A DNA stretch of 40,699 nucleotides from Gammaproteobacteria bacterium (GTDB lineage: Bacteria > Pseudomonadota > Gammaproteobacteria > DSM-19610). Positions 19,201 to 26,992 of the stretch are shown here, piece by piece. Under the pieces are notes generated by a model, which ran no database searches, was not told the origin of the DNA, and was given only the letters and a program-made list of their open reading frames with translations. A program made the position numbers and the translations under genes. The first letter of the stretch is position 1. Every line of letters begins with the position of its first letter. The stretch lies in assembly GCA_030621785.1 (NCBI GenBank), contig JAUXGZ010000010.1:1-40699 (forward strand), written 5' to 3'.

Positions 19201-19376
19201 TACTGACCGCGAGCGGACCGGGCGCAGTGAGCCGTTTCCACATCGGCCTGACCATCGCCACCGGGCTGGGCATCGGCACGCTGTTTACCCTGTTCGTGGT
19301 TCCCGCAGTATACCTGTTGATGGCACGTGAACACCGTGCAGCCGATGCAAAGACACAGGAAGTTACGGTCGGATAA
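16260..19376 (+). CDS. RND multidrug-type efflux transporter, inner membrane pump
   Basis: This 1038-residue HAE-1-type RND permease uses the proton gradient to expel substrates from periplasm or membrane through the tripartite pump. The architecture is full length: an N-terminal helix (LFVYRPVLATVISLLILLVG), a first large periplasmic loop, TM2-6, a second loop and TM8-12. The proton-relay residues are present, with the Asp pair in GLVVDDAIIVVENVHRH (TM4) and Lys in LIGLIAKNGILIVEFANQ (TM10). The substrate range cannot be told from sequence. It is translationally coupled to the adaptor. Confidence 0.95.
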   Translation: MKFTDLFVYRPVLATVISLLILLVGLRSISSLEVRQYPETRNTVVTVTTAYPGASSELVKGFITTPLQQAIAEANGIDYLFSRSTQGRSTIEAHMVLNYDANAAVAEIQAKVASQRNVLPEQSDDPVIDSTTGDSTALMYLAFYSDSMLPSQITDYLLRVVQPQLQAVPGVARAELIGNKTFAMRIWLDPLRMAALGVTANDVRDVLLANNYLAGIGEAKGNFTSINLSATTDLASEEDFRRLVVRSGNGTLVRLMDVADVELGAEDYDSTSWYKGKPAIFMGMEQAPGANPLTVAKRVRELIPEIRRQLPEGLQAHIPYDASVYIEDSIDEVFQTLVEAIGIVLLVIYLSLGSMRAAIVPAVAVPLSLVGAAFLMMLMGFSINLLTLLAMVLAIGLVVDDAIIVVENVHRHIEQGSSRFDAAINGARELALPIIAMTTTLIAVYAPIGFMGGLVGTLFTEFAFALAAAVLVSGVVALTLSPMLSARVLKPHGQQGRFEQWVEHWFERLATRYRKLLHVILDTLPATLLFAAVVLVSIFFMFVTSKNELAPVEDQSILFFQATAPQTATIEYNEAYTRQIVEIFEGIPEYHESFFLLGRGNPSTTFGGFKMQPPSFRPRSQMEIQPELQGRLQKIAGFQTAVFPRPSLPGSGGGLPVQFVITGGSSFQDLDALADQLVGRAMGSGRFIFLMKELQYNRPRTTLIINRDRAGDLGISMRDIGRNLATLLGGNDVNRFSLEGRSYKVIPQVAREFRLQPADLKNYYIRPASGELVYLATNNLTGNDKAAPLVAMDSFIRLEESVEPNQRTQFQQLNSLTVQGVMAPGISLGDALGYLEETAAQLFPRGFSWDYAGGSRQFAQQGSALVITFFLSILVIYLVLAAQFESWRDPVIILVSVPMSIAGALAFITLGFATINIYTQVGLITLIGLIAKNGILIVEFANQLQLHEGLNKREAVERAAAIRLRPILMTTISMIVAMVPLLTASGPGAVSRFHIGLTIATGLGIGTLFTLFVVPAVYLLMAREHRAADAKTQEVTVG

Positions 19377-19430
19377 TGGCTGATTCAACGCCACTGCGAC
19401 TACATTGACCGTCTAACCGGGGAATCCAGG

Positions 19431-20489
19431 ATAATACACAGATCCATACTACTGGTAGCCATCGGTGTGCTGCTAAACACCGCCTGCACGGATCGCGAGT
19501 GGCAGCAAACGGTTGCCGGGCAGATAGCGCAGATCGACGCCGCACGGCTTGAGGAGCACGTCGAGACACTGACGCAGGTCGGGCCACGCGATCCCGGGAA
19601 CCGTCCGGCCCTCCGCCATAGCGTGGCGTATATCAAGTCGCAGCTCACGCAGTATGGCTATCAGCCCCGGGAAGAAGTACTGGAGTACGCTGCGCCGGCT
19701 ACAGACCGCAGAAACACTTTCGTCAACATTATCGCCGAGCATCCGGGTACCACAACACCAGCCCGAATCGTGGAACTCGGCGGACATTATGACAGCGTCA
19801 AAACCAGTCCCGGCGCAGATGATAACGCCAGCGGGGTCGCCGCCATGCTGGAAATTGCCAGGATTATTGCACCCCTGAAAACCGGGCGAACAATCCGCTT
19901 CTGCTTTTACGCGCTCGAGGAAAGCCGACGCGAAGGCAGCTACTTTCACGTTCAGCAAATACAGGACAGGCAGGAGCTTCTCGATGGCGTTATCATCGTC
20001 GAAATGATTGGGTACGCAACCGATGCGCCGCATAGCCAGGCAACACCAGCCAGAATCCCCCTGTTGTTCTCACCCCCTACGACCGGCAATTTCGTGGCCG
20101 TTGTGGGCAACCTGCATTCCGGCAGCCTGGGCAATCAGTTCGAGGATGCCGCGGATACCTATGTCCCCGCACTGCCCTACTTCAGCGCCAATCGACTGGG
20201 TGGATTTTTCCGGGACGCGCTACGCAGCGATCACAAGCCCTACTGGGACAACGGTTATCGTGCCATTATGCTGACCGATACCGCTAATTTCCGTAACCCC
20301 CACTATCATCAGCCCTCGGATATCAGCAATACGCTGAACTATACTTTCCTGACACAGGTCACCCGCGCAACTGCGGCCACACTGCTCGAAGCGGCCACGA
20401 TTACGGCGCTTCCGGAGCCTGTGCTTCCCCAGGTGCACGACCGCGCTTCATCTGCCGTTCATCCAGATCCGCGCTCTGACTCGCGATGA
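19431..20489 (+). CDS. M28 family zinc peptidase lipoprotein (start unresolved)
   Basis: This is a metallopeptidase of the M28 (aminopeptidase Y / glutaminyl cyclase-like) family. Zinc-site motifs are GGHYDSV, GADDNASGVAAMLE, FYALEES (general base and ligand Glu), VEMIGY (Glu where Asp is usual) and HYHQPSD. The first standard start is GTG 19467, but this leaves only a stub before the lipobox LLNTAC. The in-frame sequence upstream reads HRSILLVAIGVLLNTAC, a proper lipoprotein signal, and the only codons available before it are ATA (19431, 19434) or ATT, behind GGGGA. I draw the gene from 19431. The C-terminal 25 residues are low complexity. It follows the RND pump by 54 nt but need not be functionally linked. 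Confidence 0.85.
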   Translation: MIHRSILLVAIGVLLNTACTDREWQQTVAGQIAQIDAARLEEHVETLTQVGPRDPGNRPALRHSVAYIKSQLTQYGYQPREEVLEYAAPATDRRNTFVNIIAEHPGTTTPARIVELGGHYDSVKTSPGADDNASGVAAMLEIARIIAPLKTGRTIRFCFYALEESRREGSYFHVQQIQDRQELLDGVIIVEMIGYATDAPHSQATPARIPLLFSPPTTGNFVAVVGNLHSGSLGNQFEDAADTYVPALPYFSANRLGGFFRDALRSDHKPYWDNGYRAIMLTDTANFRNPHYHQPSDISNTLNYTFLTQVTRATAATLLEAATITALPEPVLPQVHDRASSAVHPDPRSDSR

Positions 20490-20660
20490 GAATCAGTTGA
20501 ACGTGATACTTACGGGTGTTTTGTGCAGCCTTGCTTCAGGATCGAACACTAACGTTGCACACAGAATGGCGCGTCTGCACAAGACATTGGCGGACTCGGA
20601 CATTCCGGGGCAAGCATTACCCGTCTATGCTTCATCCACCAACAACAGCCGGGAACTCCA

Positions 20661-20918
20661 GTGCCTCCACAGATTTCATCGCAGCAGGATATTCATCTCA
20701 TACCAGCGGGCAACGCGGGCTACACCACGTTGGACGGTCGCTTCCATGTAGAGAATACCTGGTCACCCGCCAGTAATCGCGAACCGAACTGGCTGCTTGT
20801 GGATCAGCACACCGGCCGGAACTACCGGTTTTTCGTGCTTTGCGAGCTTGGCAACAAGGTCGATGAACTTTCAGGTATCGCGAACCCCGGGGCCAAGCAG
20901 GATCGCCAGCCAGCGTGA
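20661..20918 (+). CDS. Possible small protein, unknown
   Basis: A GTG-started frame encodes 85 residues with a protein-like composition (GYTTLDGRFHVENTWSP, NWLLVDQHTG, YRFFVLCELGNKVDEL), resembling beta strands. I recognise no family. Its last 48 nt overlap the 3' end of the convergent AI-2E permease gene. If it is not real, 20490-20870 is a 381-nt stretch with nothing else that I can support. Confidence 0.35.
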   Translation: MPPQISSQQDIHLIPAGNAGYTTLDGRFHVENTWSPASNREPNWLLVDQHTGRNYRFFVLCELGNKVDELSGIANPGAKQDRQPA

Positions 20919-21932
20919 ATCACTGCTGGATGCCAGCACAATCTGGAACGAAATAGTGAGTGGAACCGACAGAAACATACCCACTGGCCCCAGCACCCAG
21001 CCCCAGAAGACCAGCGAGAGAAACACGATCAAGGGTGACAGGCCCAGGGTGCTGCCCATCCAGCGGGGCTCCATGATACTACCGATCATGACATTCACCC
21101 CCAGGTACAACCCGGCGGTAACCAGGGTCGGTGCCGGGCCCAGCTGCAGCAGTGCGATCAGTACAGCCGGCACGGCCGCAATAAAAGAACCGATATTGGG
21201 AATGAAGTTCAGCAGAAACGCAAAAAACCCCCACAAAACCGGGAAATCCACACCGATGATGGCCAGGCCGACAACGACCATCAGGCCGGTCATGGCCGAG
21301 GTGAACATTTTGATGGTCATATAGCGATTAATATTGGCGAGGATAATGCTCATCTCACTCAGCGCACTTTCGCGCCCACCCATGGACATACGCAGCTTAC
21401 TGCTAAAAGTCGATGCCTCCAGCAAGATGAAGATTACCGTTAACAGGATCAGAAAAGCGTTTGTCAGGATGCTGCCCAACCCCATGAGCATGCCGGACAC
21501 CAGACGCATCGCCGAAGCGGGATCGAGCAGCTTGGTAAAGGTACTCTGGGAGACCTCCAGCCCCATGCTTCGCACCCACTCCAACAGGCGGACAACCTCG
21601 TTCTGGAGTCGTTCCTGGTAGGAAGGCAACGCCTGACTGAAGTTTTCAAGCGAGGTCCCCAGCATGGCCGCCAGCCCGAACCCGATTGCCACGATCACGG
21701 TAATCACAATAAGCAGCGCCAGCAGCAGGGGCACCCGTTTCGATTGCAGCCATATCAGGTGGGGTGCGCTGATAATGGCAATAAACGTAGCCAGCAGGAA
21801 CGGCACAATGATCGTTTGCGCGGCCCGCATGCCTGCTACGACCACGACGAAGGCAGCAAGACCGATCACCATTCGATAGACAAAACCTTCGTCTTTTATG
21901 ATCTCCAAAGCAATTTTCCGGGCTGATTGCAC
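20871..21932 (-). CDS. AI-2E family transporter (PerM/TqsA-like permease)
   Basis: This 353-residue membrane protein has about seven to eight helices and the family profile: paired N-terminal helices (MVIGLAAFVVVVAGMRAAQTIIVPFLLATFIAIISAP), a long periplasmic segment, then VDFPVLWGFFAFLLNFIPNIGSFIAAVPAVL and IMEPRWMGSTLGLSPLIVFLSLVFWGWVLGPVG, which are diagnostic. E. coli members export autoinducer-2 or act as general small-molecule exporters or antiporters, but the substrate is unknown in most lineages. It is transcribed alone, divergent from the DUF1631 gene. Confidence 0.93.
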   Translation of the reverse strand: MQSARKIALEIIKDEGFVYRMVIGLAAFVVVVAGMRAAQTIIVPFLLATFIAIISAPHLIWLQSKRVPLLLALLIVITVIVAIGFGLAAMLGTSLENFSQALPSYQERLQNEVVRLLEWVRSMGLEVSQSTFTKLLDPASAMRLVSGMLMGLGSILTNAFLILLTVIFILLEASTFSSKLRMSMGGRESALSEMSIILANINRYMTIKMFTSAMTGLMVVVGLAIIGVDFPVLWGFFAFLLNFIPNIGSFIAAVPAVLIALLQLGPAPTLVTAGLYLGVNVMIGSIMEPRWMGSTLGLSPLIVFLSLVFWGWVLGPVGMFLSVPLTISFQIVLASSSDSRWLAILLGPGVRDT

Positions 21933-21991
21933 GTGCCAAACGAGTTCGCCACGGCGTCTTTCGACACACCGGATACTACCAAGATCAAAGT

Positions 21992-22008
21992 CTAAATCAA
22001 TAATTTAG
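21992..22008. repeat. AT-rich perfect palindrome in divergent promoter region
   Basis: CTAAAT-CAATA-ATTTAG is a perfect 6-bp inverted repeat with a 5-nt centre in the gap between the AI-2E permease and the DUF1631 gene. It is an operator-like site or part of an AT-rich promoter; the protein that would bind is unknown. Confidence 0.35.
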
Positions 22009-22154
22009 GTCAATGTAGCGTGAAACAATGCCGTTGCTGCGACCATTTGAGCAGCAGCGAATCGATGCCGGCCTTCAGATTCGGCGAATCGCTGCCGACA
22101 GCCTGTGGAACCACGATTCCGATTTCTACCTATAAATCAGGCCAGAACCCGCCT

Positions 22155-24431
22155 ATGGAAACCGAAGACCGATTCGATACACTGCTCAATAACTGCCAGG
22201 ATGTGGTACTGAGCCACCTGCGCCCACTGCTCGACCACATGTTCGAGAACTCGGACGTCGCGCTGCTGCGCTTCGCGGAAAAAGCCGAGAGCAATCAGAC
22301 CCAGGCGCTGTTCTTCGACGCCATGAACGAGGTGCGAAAAAAACGCCCCGTCATTGAGCAGGTTTTTTTCAGCGAACTCAAACGCAGTTTCAGCAACTTC
22401 CCTGTCAGTCCTGTCGAGACCGGCGCATCGTTGGCAACCATGGACGCCGGCCGTCTGTCGCTGGTCGATACCAAACAGGTGGAAGAATCGGTGGCCACCC
22501 AGAATGCTGTGCGCAAGCTCAACAGAAGCATCCTGGAAATTGTATTCGCATTGAAACAAAGGCTTTCTATTGTGAACCACGGAACTGTGGTGCGGGAAAA
22601 GCAGATTCCTGCCGGACCGGCATGGCTGGGAGCGGCTTTCCAGAAAGCTGTGGGAGAACTGGAGTTCGAGACCCGGATTCGCCTGGTAATCATTGCCCTG
22701 TTCGACAAGTACGTACTCGACAAGGCACATGGCCTGTTCGAAGAATACAACGAGCGCCTGATACAGGCCGGCATACTGCCGAACCTGAAATACGAAGTTC
22801 GCAAGAACCCGGCCACGGATGTCACCATCCTGAACCCGGGCGCACGGAATGGTGAAATACCTGATCCGGACTTCGGGAACACGCAAGATGCCGGACATAC
22901 ACCGGACGAAATGGACGATGACCTGTTTGACCGTATCTGCGGCCTGCTATCCGTACCACAGGCTGAGGATAGTCAGGCACATGGTCAGACCGGGACAGTC
23001 TCCGGCAACGTCACCCCGATCCGATTCGGCGCCAGCGGACCAGGTCCGGGCGCCGCCATGCCGGGGGGGGGCAGACCTGGCAACGGCGCAGCGGCCGGTA
23101 AAGACACGTCGGTATCGGTTACCCGGGCACAATCCGGTGCAGCATCCGTTTCCAGCACCGAATTCATAGCGAACATCGAAATCGATGAAACTCTGATCGA
23201 CCGTCTGCAGGACACCCTGAGCAGGGAACGCCAGAAAATATTCGGCTCGCTGGATCGACGCAAGATTCCGGCGGCAGACAACAACATCATTGAACTGGTT
23301 GGTATGCTGTTTGAGTTCATGCTCAAGGAAGAAAGTCTTCCCAATACGGGCAAGGCTCTGCTCAGTCGCCTGCACACGCCATTGCTCAAGGCGGCGATAC
23401 TCGATCGCACGTTTTTTACTACCAGCGACCAGCCTGCACGCAAACTCCTGAACAACATGATCTCGGCCGGTAGTCGATGGATTGATGAACAACAACTCGA
23501 ACGCGGGATCTTCCCCGGCATGAAAGAAACCGTCGACCAGGTCCTGAACGAGTTCCACGATGACCCCGGTGTCTTCGTTGGAATACAGTCCGATTTTGAT
23601 GCCCGTATCGATGAACTCCAGCGTCGTTCCAGCGTCATCGAGCAGCGCACCAATGAAGCTGCAAGCGGCCAGGAAAAACTTCTAACCGCCCGCAAGCATG
23701 CCCGCAAGCAGATTCAGGAAATTACCACCGGGCAAAGAATCGATGCCTCGGCGGAAGAATTCCTGTCACAGATCTGGTCCGACAAACTGACCTTCATCAT
23801 GCTGCGCAACAAAAATGGTGCTGAAAGTGAGGAGTGGCGCAACGCCGTTGCACTGGCCGACCGGATCGTGACCTCGACCTGCCTTCCTCCGGACGAGGCA
23901 ATACTACGCCAGCGTCTGGCATCGCTGGACACCCTTCAAACGACCATCCGCGATGCGAGCCTCAACCTCCAGCAGGCCAACAAGGAAAAACTGCTGGGAA
24001 TGTTATTCAGCCGGCAACGGGCCGCACTGGAAGGCGTCGATACCGGGTCGCCGGACACTCCGGAAGCCGGCGAACCCGTCGAGCAACCGGAGCACGCGCC
24101 GGCGGGGCAAACCCTGGAAACTGCAGAAATCGCCGCAGTGCTGGCCAGACTGCAAGCGGTAGATTTTGGCACCTGGTTTGAATTTTCCGGAGCGGATGCC
24201 CCGACACAGCGAGTAAAACTTTCCTGGCACAGTACGGTTACCGAAAAGTTTATGTTTGTCGATCAACTGGGGGCCAAGGTCGCTATCGTACCGTCTCGTG
24301 AGCTCGCTGAAAGCATGCTGAAAGGCCATGCGCGCATTCTGAAAAACGAGCACAAACCCTTTGTCAACCGAGCCCTTGCCGCAATTTATCGCGTGCTTGA
24401 CCAACGGTCAAAAACCACGGCCAATGCCTGA
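22155..24431 (+). CDS. DUF1631 family protein
   Basis: The 758-residue product is a large, mostly helical cytoplasmic protein of the DUF1631 family, sometimes mislabelled thymidine phosphorylase. It has N-terminal helices (METEDRFDTLLNNCQDVVLSHLRPLL), a low-complexity Gly/Pro/Ala linker around residues 290-330 that holds a run of nine G bases, a second helical region (VGMLFEFMLKEESLPNTGKALLSRL), and a C-terminal beta-rich part (GTWFEFSG, RVKLSWHS, KFMFVDQLGAKV) that looks PilZ-like. The track start at 22020 adds 45 residues of poor quality; METEDRF is the better start. A PilZ gene follows after 12 nt, suggesting a c-di-GMP-related role, which is inference. Confidence 0.85.
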   Translation: METEDRFDTLLNNCQDVVLSHLRPLLDHMFENSDVALLRFAEKAESNQTQALFFDAMNEVRKKRPVIEQVFFSELKRSFSNFPVSPVETGASLATMDAGRLSLVDTKQVEESVATQNAVRKLNRSILEIVFALKQRLSIVNHGTVVREKQIPAGPAWLGAAFQKAVGELEFETRIRLVIIALFDKYVLDKAHGLFEEYNERLIQAGILPNLKYEVRKNPATDVTILNPGARNGEIPDPDFGNTQDAGHTPDEMDDDLFDRICGLLSVPQAEDSQAHGQTGTVSGNVTPIRFGASGPGPGAAMPGGGRPGNGAAAGKDTSVSVTRAQSGAASVSSTEFIANIEIDETLIDRLQDTLSRERQKIFGSLDRRKIPAADNNIIELVGMLFEFMLKEESLPNTGKALLSRLHTPLLKAAILDRTFFTTSDQPARKLLNNMISAGSRWIDEQQLERGIFPGMKETVDQVLNEFHDDPGVFVGIQSDFDARIDELQRRSSVIEQRTNEAASGQEKLLTARKHARKQIQEITTGQRIDASAEEFLSQIWSDKLTFIMLRNKNGAESEEWRNAVALADRIVTSTCLPPDEAILRQRLASLDTLQTTIRDASLNLQQANKEKLLGMLFSRQRAALEGVDTGSPDTPEAGEPVEQPEHAPAGQTLETAEIAAVLARLQAVDFGTWFEFSGADAPTQRVKLSWHSTVTEKFMFVDQLGAKVAIVPSRELAESMLKGHARILKNEHKPFVNRALAAIYRVLDQRSKTTANA
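23063..23071 (+). repeat. Homopolymer tract of nine G in DUF1631 linker
   Basis: Nine consecutive G encode the Gly-Gly-Gly of the linker (MPGGGRPG). Tracts of this length in coding sequence are prone to slippage, which here would remove the C-terminal half of the protein. It may also be a place for sequencing error, but the frame as given is open. Confidence 0.9.
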
Positions 24432-24443
24432 GAGGGAACCCGC

Positions 24444-24794
24444 ATGAGCAACAAGGTAGAATTTCACCCCGTCGAACAACGTAGAAAGACAAGAATCTCC
24501 CTGCCAGAGCCACCGATAGCGTATGACGCACACAGCGGGGAAACCATGGGTCAGATCGTAAACCTTTCCGTAGACGGTATGATGCTGGCAGGTCCGGTAA
24601 GTATAGCTCCCGGCACGCTGCATCAATTGTGTATCCAGGTTGAGCAGGAAGACATCCACGCGCAACTACTGGTGGGTGTCGAGAGCCTGTGGTGTCAGGA
24701 CGTCAATAATTCGGGTACCTGCTGGACAGGGTTCCAGATCATCGATATCTCCACAGAACACCAGGAAATGTTGAACACACTCATCGACGAGTAA
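24444..24794 (+). CDS. PilZ domain protein
   Basis: This 116-residue single PilZ domain has the c-di-GMP-binding motifs: RRKTR (RxxxR) near residue 13 and NLSVDGMML (the D/N-x-S-x-x-G motif) near residue 39, followed by beta-barrel strands. PilZ proteins act as c-di-GMP receptors that control motility, exopolysaccharide or type IV pili. It lies 12 nt after the DUF1631 gene on the same strand, with a GAGGG ribosome site, so the two are probably one operon. The first motif residue is conserved, so ligand binding is plausible. Confidence 0.92.
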   Translation: MSNKVEFHPVEQRRKTRISLPEPPIAYDAHSGETMGQIVNLSVDGMMLAGPVSIAPGTLHQLCIQVEQEDIHAQLLVGVESLWCQDVNNSGTCWTGFQIIDISTEHQEMLNTLIDE

Positions 24795-24913
24795 CTCCCT
24801 GACCGGCGACGGCCATCGCGCTCGGCTACACCGCCAGCATACTGGTACACATGTGGATCAACGCTGACACCTTTTCAGTTCCGGTGACCGGATAATACGC
24901 TGCGCGTATAGTG

Positions 24914-25642
24914 TTACTGCGCGGTATCATCCTCCAGCCCGGTCCAGACCGCAGGCGCACCGGACAGTTCGGCAATCGCTTCCAGCCTGCTTCGATGTGC
25001 GGCAATTTCTTCAGTATTGGCACGAATAACCCGCAGCGCAGGCCGGTCAGCCGCCAGATGACGAATCGGCTCCGCTGTCCCGGTGCTGCTATCCGCCCCG
25101 GACCCGCTGCCCAGCGACAGCGTCACCTGTCCGCCCGTCATGGCCAGGTACACATCCGCAAGGATTTCCGCATCCAGCAGCGCCCCGTGCAGCTCCCTGT
25201 GGGTGTTGTTCACGGTGTAACGCTTGCATAGTGCGTCCAGGCTGTTTCTCTGCCCGGGATGCATCCTGCGCGCCATCGATAGTGTATCCAGCACTGTACA
25301 CAGATCTGCAGTCTGGTGGCCGCAGTCGCATAGCCGGAACTCGTGATCCATAAAACCGACGTCGAAAGGAGCGTTGTGAATGATCAGTTCGGCACCGCTG
25401 ATATAGCCTGCAAAGTCGTCAACGATATCCTCGAAACGGGGCTTGTCAGCCAGAAAGGCGTTATCGATTCCATGCACTTCAACCGCCCCGGCGTCGATTT
25501 TCCGGTCCGGCTGTATGTACTGGTGAAAGTTGTTGCCCGTCAGGCGGCGATCGATCAGTTCGACGCAACCAATTTCAATAATACGATGACCTTCTGCCGG
25601 TTCCAGACCGGTGGTTTCCGTATCCAGTACAATCTGGCGCAT
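24914..25642 (-). CDS. dnaQ: DNA polymerase III epsilon subunit (3'-5' proofreading exonuclease)
   Basis: This 242-residue DEDDh exonuclease is the replication proofreader. Exo I is VLDTETTGLEP, Exo II is IIHNAPFDVGFMDHEF and Exo III is HGALLDAEILADVY. The C-terminal tail after residue 185 is Ser/Gly-rich and then helical, matching the part that contacts DnaE. It follows rnhA on the same strand with a 2-nt gap, unlike E. coli, where rnhA and dnaQ are divergent. It converges with the PilZ gene; a short ATACGC-TGC-GCGTAT hairpin lies just past its stop but has no T tract. Confidence 0.96.
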   Translation of the reverse strand: MRQIVLDTETTGLEPAEGHRIIEIGCVELIDRRLTGNNFHQYIQPDRKIDAGAVEVHGIDNAFLADKPRFEDIVDDFAGYISGAELIIHNAPFDVGFMDHEFRLCDCGHQTADLCTVLDTLSMARRMHPGQRNSLDALCKRYTVNNTHRELHGALLDAEILADVYLAMTGGQVTLSLGSGSGADSSTGTAEPIRHLAADRPALRVIRANTEEIAAHRSRLEAIAELSGAPAVWTGLEDDTAQ

Positions 25643-25644
25643 GC

Positions 25645-26085
25645 TCAGCCCTCCTCCAGTGTATCGATGCCCCGGTTAGCCAGCAGATCTGCATGTTCGT
25701 TCCCCGGGTGACCACTATGGCCCTTGACCCACTCCCACTGGATACGATGCGCCCGGGAAGCCGCGTCGAGTCGCTTCCATAAATCTGCATTCTTGACCGG
25801 CTTGCGCGCCGCTGTCTTCCAGCCGCGCTTCTTCCAGTTATCCATCCACCGGGTTATGCCGCTGCGCACATATTCCGAATCCGTGGTAAGAACAATCTCA
25901 CAGGGTTGTTTGAGGCTTTCCAGTGCGCGAATCGCGGCCATCAGCTCCATACGGTTGTTGGTCGTATGTTCCTCGCCGCCATACAGTTCCTTCTCGTGTT
26001 CGCCGGAACGCAACAGTGCACCCCACCCGCCCGGCCCGGGATTCCCGCGACAGGCGCCATCGGTAAAAATCTCTACATCAGCCAT
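25645..26085 (-). CDS. rnhA: Ribonuclease HI
   Basis: This 146-residue enzyme degrades the RNA strand of RNA-DNA hybrids (R-loops, primers). The DEDD catalytic set is present: [15 protein letters not shown] (Asp), [10 protein letters not shown] (Glu), TDSEYV (Asp) and [15 protein letters not shown] (His, Asp). Its length is typical of the stand-alone enzyme. It overlaps the preceding methyltransferase gene by 8 nt and is 2 nt from dnaQ. Confidence 0.97.
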   Translation of the reverse strand: MADVEIFTDGACRGNPGPGGWGALLRSGEHEKELYGGEEHTTNNRMELMAAIRALESLKQPCEIVLTTDSEYVRSGITRWMDNWKKRGWKTAARKPVKNADLWKRLDAASRAHRIQWEWVKGHSGHPGNEHADLLANRGIDTLEEG

Positions 26086-26866
26086 GTCTCGGCATACTCC
26101 CGTGTCTGGTCGCTGCTACGCCACCCGAAAGAACCGCCCGGCGCGGCCTCCAGCGTGGTCTGATCGGTGTCAGGGTTGCCACCCGCTTGCGCGCTACCAG
26201 CAACCAGGAAGCGGCGAACAGTGGCCAGTGGGGACGGTGGATGCGATCCAGCACGTTCTCCTTGTCTGTTGCCCTGTTGTTCTGCCAGGGAGGGTGCGGA
26301 AACAGGTAGCGGGATTGTATCGTGTCAAAACCCAGCAGGGACAGCCAGTCCTTTGCCCTTGGCAGGCTGATGAAGCGCAGGGCCCAGGGGATCTGGCCGC
26401 GCCACCCGCAGAGCAGCTTTCTCACCCCCCACCAGCCCAGTGGATTGAAACCCAGAATGATCACATGGCCTTCCGGGATCAGGCAGCGATCGATTTCACG
26501 CAATACCTGGTGAGGCTCTGCAACGAGTTCCAGCACATGTGGCAACACGAAAGCATCCACACTGTCCGACTTGAGTGACAGTTGTTCTGCATTGCCGATG
26601 ATCTCGGGTGAGCGCTCGAGACCGTCCGGCGTACAGGACTCGATCACCCGGTGAAGAATCCGGCTGGAATCCAGTGCACCGGGTTCACAGGGTGGATCGA
26701 GCACCACCAGGTGATAACCAAATACGTCGCTGAGCGCTTCACGCAATGCTTCCTGCTCGGCATGAGCGAGCTGCATTCCCAACGGCTGGCGGCACCAGTG
26801 CCGCAATTCCGGCAGCAGAACGGGCGTGGTTTTCAGTAGAAATTTCGGCGTCATAATCAGACGCAT
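26078..26866 (-). CDS. Class I SAM-dependent methyltransferase (YafS-like)
   Basis: The 262-residue product resembles YafS, the methyltransferase gene next to rnhA in enterobacteria. Recognisable parts are the degenerate SAM-fold start ([13 protein letters not shown]), the [40 protein letters not shown] stretch and the HPPWQNNR-like C-terminal region. There is no strong GxGxG loop at motif I, so its methyl-donor use is by family only. The substrate is unknown. I chose the ATG at 26866; the longer start at 26908 has a less protein-like leader. The Arg-rich C-terminus overlaps rnhA. It is divergent from mltD; the usual neighbour gloB is missing. Confidence 0.82.
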   Translation of the reverse strand: MRLIMTPKFLLKTTPVLLPELRHWCRQPLGMQLAHAEQEALREALSDVFGYHLVVLDPPCEPGALDSSRILHRVIESCTPDGLERSPEIIGNAEQLSLKSDSVDAFVLPHVLELVAEPHQVLREIDRCLIPEGHVIILGFNPLGWWGVRKLLCGWRGQIPWALRFISLPRAKDWLSLLGFDTIQSRYLFPHPPWQNNRATDKENVLDRIHRPHWPLFAASWLLVARKRVATLTPIRPRWRPRRAVLSGGVAATRHGSMPRHG

Positions 26867-26992
26867 AATAACGTATCCAGAGAACACAACAACAATACTT
26901 GACGGCACCGGATCAGCCTGCCAGCATACCGCGCATTCAGAAATTTCGACCTTCGCTATTAACCTCCGTCGCCGGAGGCCGATAAGGGGTGT

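Noticed and set aside
13807-20348. Shared CTGAACTATACTTT in the MCP relic and in the M28 gene
   Set aside because: A 14-base match of this kind is expected by chance in a 40-kb window, and the two places are unrelated.
24895-24909. ATACGC-TGC-GCGTAT hairpin between the PilZ and dnaQ genes
   Set aside because: It lies between convergent genes but has no T tract in either direction, so I did not call a terminator.
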